DNA of 44,279 nt, from positions 1 to 44,279 of the IMG/VR virus record IMGVR_UViG_3300018476_000127, one strand, 5' to 3'. The DNA is from a virus. Numbering within the stretch: the first letter of the stretch is position 1; the number at the start of each line of letters is the position of its first letter. This document shows positions 15,442 to 23,252 of this stretch, one piece after another. The position numbers and the translations under genes were made by a program. Under the pieces are notes generated by a model that saw nothing but the letters and a program-made list of their open reading frames with translations, was not told the DNA's origin and did not search any database.

Positions 15442-16881
15442 TTATGCGATTGGAAATGCGATATTTCCTGCGATTGTATGAGTGCCTGCTGGAATTGCTG
15501 TTAATGCTGCATCTCTATAAAGATTCAAATTTTGTCCACTTGGAGCCGATTGTGCAAGTCCATTATAAGTATCTATAAGAAAAGGAGTTGCTGTATAAGT
15601 TGCATTTCCTGTATACCCAGCAGGTAACTGTAATCCTAAATTAACAGTACTAGCACTAGTTACAATTACTAAATAAAAACAAATAATCATAGTTTTACCG
15701 ATAAGTGTATATTGACATCCATTATTAGCCTGTATCGTAACTGTTCCTGCCCCGGCGAATACAACTGGATTCAATGCAGTCCAGTATCCCATCGGAGTAA
15801 CACGATTGGCTTCATGATACCATGCATTAGTTTGAATGGCGCCATTACGATAAAATCCTATTCGACCAACTACTGCAGTTTCAGCATCAGTAACTGCATC
15901 AAATAAAAGTTGCTGACCTGTATTTAGTATTCTGAATTTACGTCCATCAGCGACTTGAGCGGTATCATTAAATACAATACCAGGACTAGCCAATGCAAGA
16001 TGCTGACTTTGTGTAAATATATTAACTTTATCTTTCTGGGCTACATTTCCATTTACTCCATTTACAGTTAGATTTCCATAAAAAGTTGCATCTCCGTTAC
16101 GTAAAATTCGTAACGGAGTCGAGACTACGGCATTCTCAGCATCATTAGTTGCTTGGATATAGAATCCACCTGAATTTGCATAGATTTCCCACTTCTTCTG
16201 GTCTAGTGGTTGACTAGTTACAGTAAATTGAATTAACGGACTGAGTGGAGATGCGATATCAATTGCCGCGAATCCATCTTTAGTGAATGTATTTCGTTGA
16301 GTGAATATATTAGTTAGATTTACCCACGCTGCACCCTGAATCTGATCACCACCGCCCGGTTCATGCGTAGTATGGTGGACTATACTACCGGGAGATGAAC
16401 CTGGCCACGGTTCTGGAGGTGTTGTAATACCATCTTTCGTACAGACATAGGTGATTCCATCAGGACCAACTACTATGTCACCGTCATTATACGTGTTTCC
16501 AGGGACATAATCACCCAGATACTCTAAATCTGTATTTCCACTCGCTAATGCGTTAATTACTCGTTTATTAGGAGCCGTATCGTCGAATGCAACATTAGTT
16601 CCAGGGAGTAATTGACGTGAATTTGGTAATGTTCCAACTTCATTATCTGAAGTAATGAATGTAGCTGTCTGATCTAGGAGACCATTGATGATATTGTTGA
16701 TAATATTAATACTATTAGTAATATTATTAACTACATCACCACGTTGGAATTCCAACTCTTCTAATCTCTCTAATAGGATTTGAATTGTTTGATATAAGGC
16801 ATTATCAGTCACCTTGGACTGTGCCAATATCTTCTTCAAATCGAGGAATTCTGTTGGCTTATCTTCTGATCTGAATGCCAT
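15442..16881 (-). CDS. Tail fibre with coiled-coil stem and repeated beta modules
   Basis: 479 residues. Residues about 10-70 are a coiled coil with an Asn/Ile heptad run (NNITNSINIINNIINGL), probably a trimeric stem. A small GDYVPGNTYNDGDIVVG carbohydrate-binding-like module follows (about 150-165). Two tandem modules begin NIFTQRNTF and NIFTQSQHL, each ending in a 'RxGxxxxxG'-type strand; a third copy is in the 389-residue fibre. The C-terminus is a beta-rich head ending near PAGTHTIAG. It probably forms side fibres or part of a branched adhesin. Confidence 0.75.
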   Translation of the reverse strand: MAFRSEDKPTEFLDLKKILAQSKVTDNALYQTIQILLERLEELEFQRGDVVNNITNSINIINNIINGLLDQTATFITSDNEVGTLPNSRQLLPGTNVAFDDTAPNKRVINALASGNTDLEYLGDYVPGNTYNDGDIVVGPDGITYVCTKDGITTPPEPWPGSSPGSIVHHTTHEPGGGDQIQGAAWVNLTNIFTQRNTFTKDGFAAIDIASPLSPLIQFTVTSQPLDQKKWEIYANSGGFYIQATNDAENAVVSTPLRILRNGDATFYGNLTVNGVNGNVAQKDKVNIFTQSQHLALASPGIVFNDTAQVADGRKFRILNTGQQLLFDAVTDAETAVVGRIGFYRNGAIQTNAWYHEANRVTPMGYWTALNPVVFAGAGTVTIQANNGCQYTLIGKTMIICFYLVIVTSASTVNLGLQLPAGYTGNATYTATPFLIDTYNGLAQSAPSGQNLNLYRDAALTAIPAGTHTIAGNIAFPIA

Positions 16882-16883
16882 GA

Positions 16884-17195
16884 TTAGGAACCAGGATAAG
16901 ATGTGAAAGTAGATTTAGAGTAAACTACGATTCGTTGAATTCGAAATGATTCATTAATTCCAGTTGTCTTAATTTCAAATGCTGAACGTTGACTATTGAA
17001 ATTCACCAATCTAGTTGGAATGATTCGATTCTGTTTCTCTAGTTTGAATGGAACTAGTATCTTTCGAATCACATCATCTAATGTATAGACTGACATGAGT
17101 AATTGACCTGCTCCATACGCACGCATCCGAATTGCTGCAATGTGGGATACATTATCTCCCGAACTACCTTCACTCGTTACAGCCCCTAATGGCAT
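16884..17195 (-). CDS. Hypothetical beta-rich tail protein
   Basis: 103 residues, unrecognised. Strand-rich (GQLLMSVYTLD, RKILVPFKL, FRIQRIVVYSK) with no Cys. It is two bases from the flanking genes in the tail cluster. Likely a tail-platform or nozzle accessory subunit; the evidence is positional. Confidence 0.5.
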   Translation of the reverse strand: MPLGAVTSEGSSGDNVSHIAAIRMRAYGAGQLLMSVYTLDDVIRKILVPFKLEKQNRIIPTRLVNFNSQRSAFEIKTTGINESFRIQRIVVYSKSTFTSYPGS

Positions 17196-17197
17196 GA

Positions 17198-17563
17198 CTA
17201 TTCTCCAATCATAGCTGTACGAATGGTTGGATCAGGAATCTTCTTTAATATTTGATTGTAAGTGTCTCTCATCTGTCGTCTATTAGGTTCAATGTAATAG
17301 ATTCCAGACAAGTCCTGAAGTGGACATTGGATGGCTATTTCAAATAACACTCGTCCATTATATTCTATTTGATAGACCCCGTTTACTAACGCGGGAGCAA
17401 AATTACTTAACCGAATTAAATATGGTGTAGGAATGGCTATGAGAAATGTAGTATAAACTCCACTTAGATTCTTTAATTTCAGACCATCGTCACCAATTAA
17501 ATTCGTTCCAATGATATCAAGATATAGAAATGGACAGGTTACAGATACTGTTGAAACTGTCAT
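17198..17563 (-). CDS. Hypothetical beta-rich tail protein
   Basis: 121 residues, unrecognised. A mostly beta N-terminal 85 residues is followed by a basic helix (NRRQMRDTYNQILKK). It overlaps the end of the 668-residue tail gene by 4 bases, suggesting coupled translation and a shared structure. Confidence 0.5.
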   Translation of the reverse strand: MTVSTVSVTCPFLYLDIIGTNLIGDDGLKLKNLSGVYTTFLIAIPTPYLIRLSNFAPALVNGVYQIEYNGRVLFEIAIQCPLQDLSGIYYIEPNRRQMRDTYNQILKKIPDPTIRTAMIGE

Positions 17564-19566
17564 TGTTCCGCTCCGAAAATGACTTTATTAGCTTCAATTA
17601 AACATACTGAACTGATTTTTGCGTCAAATATCCATTTCGCCCACTTAATATTCTTCGCATCCATTCCATTACTGTAATCTGCATATAGAACTATATTTTG
17701 GAATAATGGAGGTAGTGTAATGTAGATCTTTTTACCGATTGAATCATTAGCGATTTGAATATAATGAAAGCTATTTCGTACCAGTGAAGCCCAAAAGTCC
17801 TCAATCTTAAATGTCATCTCAGGTCTGGTGTATGTGCCATTAAATAACATCAGACCAGACCAATCAGTGATTAGAAGGAAATCTGTATTCACACCACCAG
17901 AGTCAAGGACTGATGCGATGCCATGTACAGGCGCTCCAACTCCTTGATCTAATACCTCTTCGGCCCATGTCGATGGCTCATCGAAGTTGTCTGAATACGC
18001 GTAAGTGCGTGTTTTCTTAAATAGATAAAGAATGTCACGGAATTCCTGACAATTAGTCAAAGGAGTTCCATCTGGTGGAGTGACGATTAATCCCTCTACT
18101 TTACTAATTGCTTCAGGTTCTCCGGGTGCTGAAACTCGTGCGATTGACCGATTGTCAGTTTGAGCCGTAACTACACGAGTGCGACGTCTTCCTCTGATTT
18201 CACCAGCTCTCAGTGATTCTACTGTACCAGTCTCACCTACAACCACGAGTCTGGAATGGTAGGTATTGAGGTTTACACCTGCTGGAATTTGGGTGAAATT
18301 ATCAACTAGATGCGATGCATCCGAAACTAGGTCTGAATCGTAATAATTGATTTCTTTTGATGTATCTGTGTTATTATCAATTACTCCACCCGGAATGAAG
18401 AAATATTGATACCCATTCTGGTCACCATTATAATTAACAATTTCCTTAGTTGATACTAGATGACGTTTCTTAACGTGTGCATCAGGTGAAACTGGAATAT
18501 TGTAGACCTTAATGGTTCTAGTTGTACTAACGTATGTTTGACCACCAAAGAATCTAGGTCCGGGTGCAGTTAAATAGCCAGTATCAGTCTCGTATACTAC
18601 ACCGATTAGATGAAATCCTAAGTCAGCGAATCCACTTTTAGTTAACTGAACAACTAAAAGTGCGTCCGTCATTGGAGGCGGAAATACTCCAGGTGTATAT
18701 GGAGGCCATATAGCAGGATTAGCTAATATAGACTCATCTGAAATATTTAATAACACTTCAGTTGTAGTATTATCATTAATATTTAAGATAGTATAATAAG
18801 TATAAATAAGAGGATCAGGATTAAATTTCTCAGGTGGAATTGCAAGAGTCATTTGGATATTACGTGAAGTAACACCCGCAGGTCCAATTGGAATGCCGGT
18901 TAATTTAATTTGATTCTTTCCGGGTGAATTGACGATTCTAAATACTTCAACGCTAAGTGCAGGCGTAGTATTCGGACCCGGAAGTCCTCCATTGTATGTA
19001 ACTGCAATGGAATGGATACCTTCAGTTGTAATTCCTTCAATCGTAGAATTGTATGCTAATAATGGTTTCAAGTCACCATTAGTAGGTGGCGGCCCGGCAG
19101 CTCTACGAGCAGGAGTAAGTCCATCTCCACTATAGACATGTACATACTCGTCTTTCAAACCAAGTTCGTATGTTTGACCTGAATTATCAACGTATGTCTT
19201 GAATGGAGTGATATACGCGCGCCCGGCAATAGCCACGAATCCGAAATCAGTTGCTTCAGGAAATGTTGCAATTAGAAATGGAATGGCGTTAGGCTTAGTA
19301 ATGTGATAAATCTTACCACCTTGATTCATTACAAGGAGGGATTGACCATTTTGCATTACATAATTGTAAATTCGTAGAATTCCACTTAAATTTACACCAG
19401 AATTCTGCCATTGATTGAGTGGATTACGTGTTTCAACTCCAGACTCGAAGTATTGAACGTTATCTGCAACAGTTAGATGGTCTGATGGACATGACTCATC
19501 ATCACCCCTATCCCAGAGGCCATTGAAAGTTTCAATTACGAATGGTTGATGTCCTCTAACTGTCAT
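17560..19566 (-). CDS. Large beta-rich tail (nozzle/stabilisation) protein
   Basis: 668 residues, starting MTVRGHQPFVIETFNGLWDR. This opening (a short glycine-rich start describing a 'DNVQYFESGVETR' strand) and the all-beta, blade-like repeats resemble podoviral tail proteins that form the tube after the adaptor (P22 gp10 or T7 gp12 functional class). Long Pro/Gly loops and few Cys fit a stable extracellular assembly. It lies two genes after the adaptor candidate, as expected. Assignment rests on size, fold pattern and order rather than on a motif. Confidence 0.55.
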   Translation of the reverse strand: MTVRGHQPFVIETFNGLWDRGDDESCPSDHLTVADNVQYFESGVETRNPLNQWQNSGVNLSGILRIYNYVMQNGQSLLVMNQGGKIYHITKPNAIPFLIATFPEATDFGFVAIAGRAYITPFKTYVDNSGQTYELGLKDEYVHVYSGDGLTPARRAAGPPPTNGDLKPLLAYNSTIEGITTEGIHSIAVTYNGGLPGPNTTPALSVEVFRIVNSPGKNQIKLTGIPIGPAGVTSRNIQMTLAIPPEKFNPDPLIYTYYTILNINDNTTTEVLLNISDESILANPAIWPPYTPGVFPPPMTDALLVVQLTKSGFADLGFHLIGVVYETDTGYLTAPGPRFFGGQTYVSTTRTIKVYNIPVSPDAHVKKRHLVSTKEIVNYNGDQNGYQYFFIPGGVIDNNTDTSKEINYYDSDLVSDASHLVDNFTQIPAGVNLNTYHSRLVVVGETGTVESLRAGEIRGRRRTRVVTAQTDNRSIARVSAPGEPEAISKVEGLIVTPPDGTPLTNCQEFRDILYLFKKTRTYAYSDNFDEPSTWAEEVLDQGVGAPVHGIASVLDSGGVNTDFLLITDWSGLMLFNGTYTRPEMTFKIEDFWASLVRNSFHYIQIANDSIGKKIYITLPPLFQNIVLYADYSNGMDAKNIKWAKWIFDAKISSVCLIEANKVIFGAEQ

Positions 19567-19569
19567 TAG

Positions 19570-19953
19570 TTAGTACCAGATGAACGTGAATGGAATTTTA
19601 AAACCTGCAGGACCATTATGACTGATGAGCATTGGCCCTCTAATAATTTCAACCATAGAAAGTACCGATGGTGCAGTTGGATGGTAGACAATTGTAGCGT
19701 TATCTGGACCCTGATTACCTTCTAAGATAATATTATATCGATGAATATTATCTCTAGGTGGAACTACTATGATACCATTCATAATAGTTCCATCAATTGG
19801 CATGGGATTGACTACTGGTTGATAACTACCACCGATTACTACTTGTGTATAGACTACAGCAGGAGAGTTTGGATTCTCAACATGGTACACCTGATCCGCA
19901 TTGAAATCTCCCAGCATTTGGAGATGGATACGGATAATTGATCTAGTAGACAT
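19570..19953 (-). CDS. Hypothetical beta-sandwich tail/connector protein
   Basis: 127 residues, unrecognised. Beta strands dominate (NGIIVVPPRDN, IHRYNIILEG, PFTFIWY). It lies between adaptor and large tail protein with gaps of 1-3 bases. A connector subunit or tail completion factor is plausible. Confidence 0.45.
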   Translation of the reverse strand: MSTRSIIRIHLQMLGDFNADQVYHVENPNSPAVVYTQVVIGGSYQPVVNPMPIDGTIMNGIIVVPPRDNIHRYNIILEGNQGPDNATIVYHPTAPSVLSMVEIIRGPMLISHNGPAGFKIPFTFIWY

Positions 19954-19954
19954 C

Positions 19955-20635
19955 TTAATAACCCCTCGACTTGTATCCAGCGCGGAATGGTCTGTGACGA
20001 GTCATTATCTGTTGTCTACCCTTGTTACTAATGCCAATGATTCGTTCTAACGCCATTTCTGCTTGCTCATTGAGAATACCCGCACGTTGAGAGTCTTCAC
20101 CAATGAATTGAGCACATAATGCTGCAGTCTTGAAAGAAAGGAAGGAGTTAGCATTTGAACTACCGATAACTCCTTCCGCATCTTTAACTCGTCGAATTGG
20201 TTTACAGGTGTATTTTAATTGAACTTCTTTAGTTTCATTAGCCCCATTCGGATTGAATAGAAGTCTTTGACCAAAGTAAACCCAATATGAGAGTGAACCA
20301 GTTTGGGGAAGGATGTCAGGAAATTCTCTACGCGGTAGTGGTGTGTATGCCACGTTCTGACCGCGTGTCCTTTCCCCAACTTCCTGAATCTCAATGATAT
20401 CAATTGGAGGATTGAGAATCTTATCCTCACCTGGATACACTACAATTGGTTCGGATAAACGATTAGTAATAGCAACATTCGCTTCTTCCAAATGTTCATT
20501 CAGTTCTTCAATTGCCATATTAAGATACGGCAATACTGCCATGAATGTATAGTCAGTATAAGCAGGATCATTCATTAGTGCTGCAACATTTACCATCACC
20601 TCTACGGCACTTAAATCTGCAGTACTAATAGCCAT
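19955..20635 (-). CDS. Head-tail adaptor protein (podoviral gp4/gp11-like)
   Basis: 226 residues. The N-terminal half is helical (YLNMAIEELNEHLEEANVA), a mid section has the VVYPGEDKILNPPIDIIEI strand pattern followed by LPRREFPD, and a basic C-terminus ends KSRGY. This helix-beta-helix order with a DxPxD-like loop is common in dodecameric adaptors that sit under the portal and seed the tail. The order MCP, head-completion genes, adaptor, tail supports this. Confidence 0.65.
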   Translation of the reverse strand: MAISTADLSAVEVMVNVAALMNDPAYTDYTFMAVLPYLNMAIEELNEHLEEANVAITNRLSEPIVVYPGEDKILNPPIDIIEIQEVGERTRGQNVAYTPLPRREFPDILPQTGSLSYWVYFGQRLLFNPNGANETKEVQLKYTCKPIRRVKDAEGVIGSSNANSFLSFKTAALCAQFIGEDSQRAGILNEQAEMALERIIGISNKGRQQIMTRHRPFRAGYKSRGY

Positions 20636-20642
20636 GATTTAC

Positions 20643-20915
20643 CTACTTATTCCGCGATTCGTTAATCAGCTGTCGATACTGACCTGTGAGACCCCAATAT
20701 TCACTAGTCAGAGGAACATTGGATTCTAGACCACCGTGGTCTTTAAGAATCTTTCCGATCTTTTGAAGCAGTTCTGTCCGTTCCTTGTTCTCGCTTGGTG
20801 GCTCGATCTGCCGCTCCTTCAGCAGATCCTCTGCTTTCACCGGCTGCTGAGAGTCTTGTGGCTTCTGCTCCACCATCAATCCGCCCTCGGTTTTCGTCTT
20901 GTTTGGTTCGCTCAT
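20643..20915 (-). CDS. Small charged protein, overprinted on the upstream gene
   Basis: 90 residues. It starts inside the 135-residue gene in another frame (173-base overlap). Initiation is well supported: GGAGGA lies about 6-7 bases before ATG on the minus strand. The protein has a charged, disordered start, then a helix (RTELLQKIGKILKDHGG) and an ordered-looking end (LTSEYWGLTGQYRQLI). Unrecognised family. Confidence 0.65.
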   Translation of the reverse strand: MSEPNKTKTEGGLMVEQKPQDSQQPVKAEDLLKERQIEPPSENKERTELLQKIGKILKDHGGLESNVPLTSEYWGLTGQYRQLINESRNK

Positions 20916-21150
20916 TGGTATCCTCCACAGGAACTGACGTAATTGACACAGTGAAATCGTTGTTACCAGTGCTGCTAACGTTAATCGTCTGGACTTGAAC
21001 TAAATCATAGAAACCCGTGCTTCCATCACGATTAACGACTTCAACCACTTGCTTCTTCAGACGGAATGTAATCTCCTGAATTCCATCTGAAAACAACAGT
21101 GTACGTCTACCCGGTCCAGTAACACCATCGATAGCTGCGACATTTGCCAT
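20743..21150 (-). CDS. Beta-domain protein with out-of-frame charged tail
   Basis: 135 residues. Residues 1-80 are strand-rich (RRTLLFSDGIQEITFRLK, VVEVVNRDG), like a small virion protein. Residues 81-135 are a low-complexity Arg/Glu/Ala/Gly string read in a different frame from the overlapping 90-residue gene. The ordered part ends about where the second gene starts, suggesting loss of an ancestral stop codon. AGGAG precedes the ATG. Confidence 0.6.
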   Translation of the reverse strand: MANVAAIDGVTGPGRRTLLFSDGIQEITFRLKKQVVEVVNRDGSTGFYDLVQVQTINVSSTGNNDFTVSITSVPVEDTNERTKQDENRGRIDGGAEATRLSAAGESRGSAEGAADRATKREQGTDRTASKDRKDS

Positions 21151-21158
21151 GATATCTC

Positions 21159-21854
21159 CTATTGAGCGAATGTAAGACCCAGTTCCTTAGCTTTAACAGG
21201 ATCAGCAATTGCCTTACACGTCTGACAGATTGGAAATGTAGGATTCCGTAGTGAACCACATGCGACACATCGAATGAGTTCCATCGTCTGAATGTCGCCT
21301 AACCACGGTTTGTTGGTGATATTCAATTCCTTACATGCCAAGCGCGCATCATCACTGATAGAAAGTGGATTACCATTAGTACGACTCCACAGAATATCAG
21401 CGACTCGAATCAGTTCAAAGTACCACTTCTTCTGTGTAGCTTGGGCCTTCAAAAGGAGTGGCATATATTCCTTCTTCAGTCTTTCTCTATCCACTTCACC
21501 GGGTACATAGAAGATTCCCGGCATCATGTCCGACATATTGCACGCCAATAATCCATTGCAATAATCTTTAACAATGGAATCAGCAACCTGGATACTTGAT
21601 ACAGGGATTTCAAGCAGTGGCTGATTCTCATCTACCTCACGCCACCAGCTAGAAGTTCCCACCACTAGAATTGCCGGTTTCTCAAAGCTACCGGGTGGAA
21701 TCTCAAATACTCCCGGTTGAATCGTAATCTTCCGTTCATGAATATATTTCGGAAGAATTGATACAACAGTGGATTTATCTAATGGATTGACTGCCGCTCG
21801 GATAGTACGACGATTGGCTGGTGCAAACCCTGGAAATTCACCTACTAATGCCAT
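21159..21854 (-). CDS. Late protein with C-terminal zinc ribbon
   Basis: 231 residues. The N-terminal 90 residues are beta-rich; the middle is helical (VDRERLKKEYMPLLLKAQ). Residues 196-213 contain C196/C199 and C210/C213, a zinc ribbon. I do not recognise the family. It starts within a TAATG overlap with the preceding stop. The position between capsid and adaptor genes suggests a head-completion or tail-assembly protein. Confidence 0.5.
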   Translation of the reverse strand: MALVGEFPGFAPANRRTIRAAVNPLDKSTVVSILPKYIHERKITIQPGVFEIPPGSFEKPAILVVGTSSWWREVDENQPLLEIPVSSIQVADSIVKDYCNGLLACNMSDMMPGIFYVPGEVDRERLKKEYMPLLLKAQATQKKWYFELIRVADILWSRTNGNPLSISDDARLACKELNITNKPWLGDIQTMELIRCVACGSLRNPTFPICQTCKAIADPVKAKELGLTFAQ

Positions 21855-22390
21855 TATTCTGATTCCTTCATGGGATGAAATCCCGCAACACCCTCTTTGT
21901 AAGTGAGAGCATCACCTACTTGAGTCTCGTTTCCGAACAGTTCTTCTTGTAATTTATTGATTCTCTCTTCACGCACTTCAGGGTCATTCTCTGTATCGAT
22001 GTATTTCCTTAACGACTGTTTACCGAGAGCCGCGTACAGTACATCAATCACTAATTTCGCAGCATCGAATACTGGAGGGAGTGGATTTCTGGATGAGTCA
22101 CAGAATGTCCAAATTGGTTCATAACTTAATTTACTATCCGGTAGTTCCCTCTGTTGAAACTCAGGAATCTCTACCAGACGTTCCAAAACATAGAAATCTT
22201 TGAGATACGGATATTTATGGACTAAACGGACAGTAGAGTACAATAACTGCACCCCACTGTCCGTCACATCCACCAATCGATTCTCTAACTGTTCGTTAGC
22301 CCACACTACTCTGAATATAGCTTTCCCAGTAGCCGTATCCATTCCGTAGTGATCGACTAAACGTTGGTTAAGAGATTCGATTGATTCCAT
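21854..22390 (-). CDS. Hypothetical head-completion candidate
   Basis: 178 residues, unrecognised. It is mostly helical, with a PxFDAAKLVIDVLYAAL helix and an acidic C-terminal segment (PEVREERINKLQEELFG). Its stop is shared with the next gene's start (TAATG), so the two are probably made in fixed ratio. No catalytic residues stand out. Confidence 0.5.
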   Translation of the reverse strand: MESIESLNQRLVDHYGMDTATGKAIFRVVWANEQLENRLVDVTDSGVQLLYSTVRLVHKYPYLKDFYVLERLVEIPEFQQRELPDSKLSYEPIWTFCDSSRNPLPPVFDAAKLVIDVLYAALGKQSLRKYIDTENDPEVREERINKLQEELFGNETQVGDALTYKEGVAGFHPMKESE

Positions 22391-22398
22391 TGTACTGT

Positions 22399-22545
22399 CT
22401 ACTTCGTCGGCGGAACTGGAGATGGAGATGGTCTATCTCCACCCTGTCCACTCCCCGGTTTATCAGTCCCGCTACCACTTTTATCAGGCGCACCGCCACC
22501 CTTACCACTCGGCTGTTCGCGCTCACCCTGTGTAGGTTCAGGCAT
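22399..22545 (-). CDS. 48-residue Pro/Gly/Ser-rich protein
   Basis: MPEPTQGERE... to ...SPVPPTK. AAGGAG lies about 7 bases upstream of ATG 22545 on the minus strand. The sequence is disordered (GKGGGAPDKSGSGTDKPGS) and Pro-rich, with no secondary structure. It fills an otherwise empty slot of 165 bases in a tightly packed operon, which supports it being real. Function unknown. Confidence 0.6.
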   Translation of the reverse strand: MPEPTQGEREQPSGKGGGAPDKSGSGTDKPGSGQGGDRPSPSPVPPTK

Positions 22546-22555
22546 TTTATTCTCC

Positions 22556-22846
22556 TTACACTCCAGAGTTAATACACCACGTACCCTGCGAACGAACGTA
22601 CACCATGAAAACAGCCCTATTCACAGCAGCAGTAATACCAACTGCGATATTACCTGATGCTCCGAGAACAATAGGACCATTCACTGGCACCAGAACCAAG
22701 AACTGCGATTGTGCAGAACCAAGTCCCGGTAGGATAGTATTGATTTGAGTTGAACCCGTTACTTTAACAATGTCAGTTTTAACTGTAATTGTTGCAGCAG
22801 ATGGTACGGTCGATTCGGTTAACTTGCTTACGCTACCAGGAATCAT
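22556..22846 (-). CDS. Capsid-associated beta protein 2 (decoration/head-fibre candidate)
   Basis: 96 residues, nearly all beta, with a Thr/Val-rich start and a centre of the form 'TGSTQINTILPG...FLVLVPVNGPIVLGASGNI'. The same strand order occurs in the 102-residue protein at 22935-23243, so the two look like diverged duplicates. A very strong GGAGGAGG ribosome site precedes the ATG. A small abundant beta protein after the capsid gene suggests a decoration or cementing role. The hairpin at 22876-22917 lies just upstream. Confidence 0.55.
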   Translation of the reverse strand: MIPGSVSKLTESTVPSAATITVKTDIVKVTGSTQINTILPGLGSAQSQFLVLVPVNGPIVLGASGNIAVGITAAVNRAVFMVYVRSQGTWCINSGV

Positions 22847-22875
22847 CTCAGTCCTCCTCCACCTTCGAGATGAAT

Positions 22876-22917
22876 GTGGGTGCTGGAATATAAGGGTGTA
22901 ATATATCCAGCACCCAC
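22876..22917 (-). terminator. Long hairpin between the two capsid-associated genes
   Basis: GTGGGTGCTGGA (22876-22887) pairs exactly with TCCAGCACCCAC (22906-22917), and ATATA flanks extend the stem with one bulge. No U-run follows on either strand, so it is more likely an attenuator or an mRNA-stability or processing hairpin than a full terminator. It would shield the 3' end of capsid mRNA. Confidence 0.65.
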
Positions 22918-22934
22918 CATATCATCCAATCAAA

Positions 22935-23243
22935 TTAACCGACCGGATGATACTTCGCTTGAGCGGGATTATAGACTACTAAAACGACTTCACCAACGAC
23001 TGAAGCCTTTGCAGTCTGAATATTCCCACCCGCAGCCAAACCAGCAGTTCCCGCGAACAGGAATGCCAGCATGTGTCCGAAAGGAACAGGTGGCGTAATC
23101 GTAGTGATTGCCACGTTACCTGACAGGATAGTGAGGAATGTAGTAGGAGCAACAGTCGCCGCTGATGCCACAGTAGCACCACGGGGAGAAGTTGGACCCT
23201 GTACAGTCTGAAGTTGCGCCCAATCCGATTCTGTAATAGGCAT
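22935..23243 (-). CDS. Capsid-associated beta protein 1 (decoration/head-fibre candidate)
   Basis: 102 residues. Ala/Thr/Val-rich strands lead to 'LSGNVAITTITPPVPFGHMLAFLF' (here abbreviated) and a GLAAGGNI turn, the same order as in the neighbouring 96-residue protein. AGGAG precedes the ATG. It directly follows the major capsid gene (9-base gap) and ends before a strong hairpin, so its expression probably tracks the capsid. Role inferred from position and composition. Confidence 0.55.
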   Translation of the reverse strand: MPITESDWAQLQTVQGPTSPRGATVASAATVAPTTFLTILSGNVAITTITPPVPFGHMLAFLFAGTAGLAAGGNIQTAKASVVGEVVLVVYNPAQAKYHPVG

Positions 23244-23252
23244 TATTATCTC

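Noticed and set aside
20743-20915. Programmed frameshift producing a fused 135/90-residue protein
   Set aside because: I found no slippery heptamer at the boundary, and the second gene has its own strong ribosome site and ATG; independent initiation is simpler.
22876-22917. Full rho-independent terminator
   Set aside because: The stem is strong but lacks a following U-run on either strand, and essential head and tail genes lie downstream, so complete termination is unlikely.
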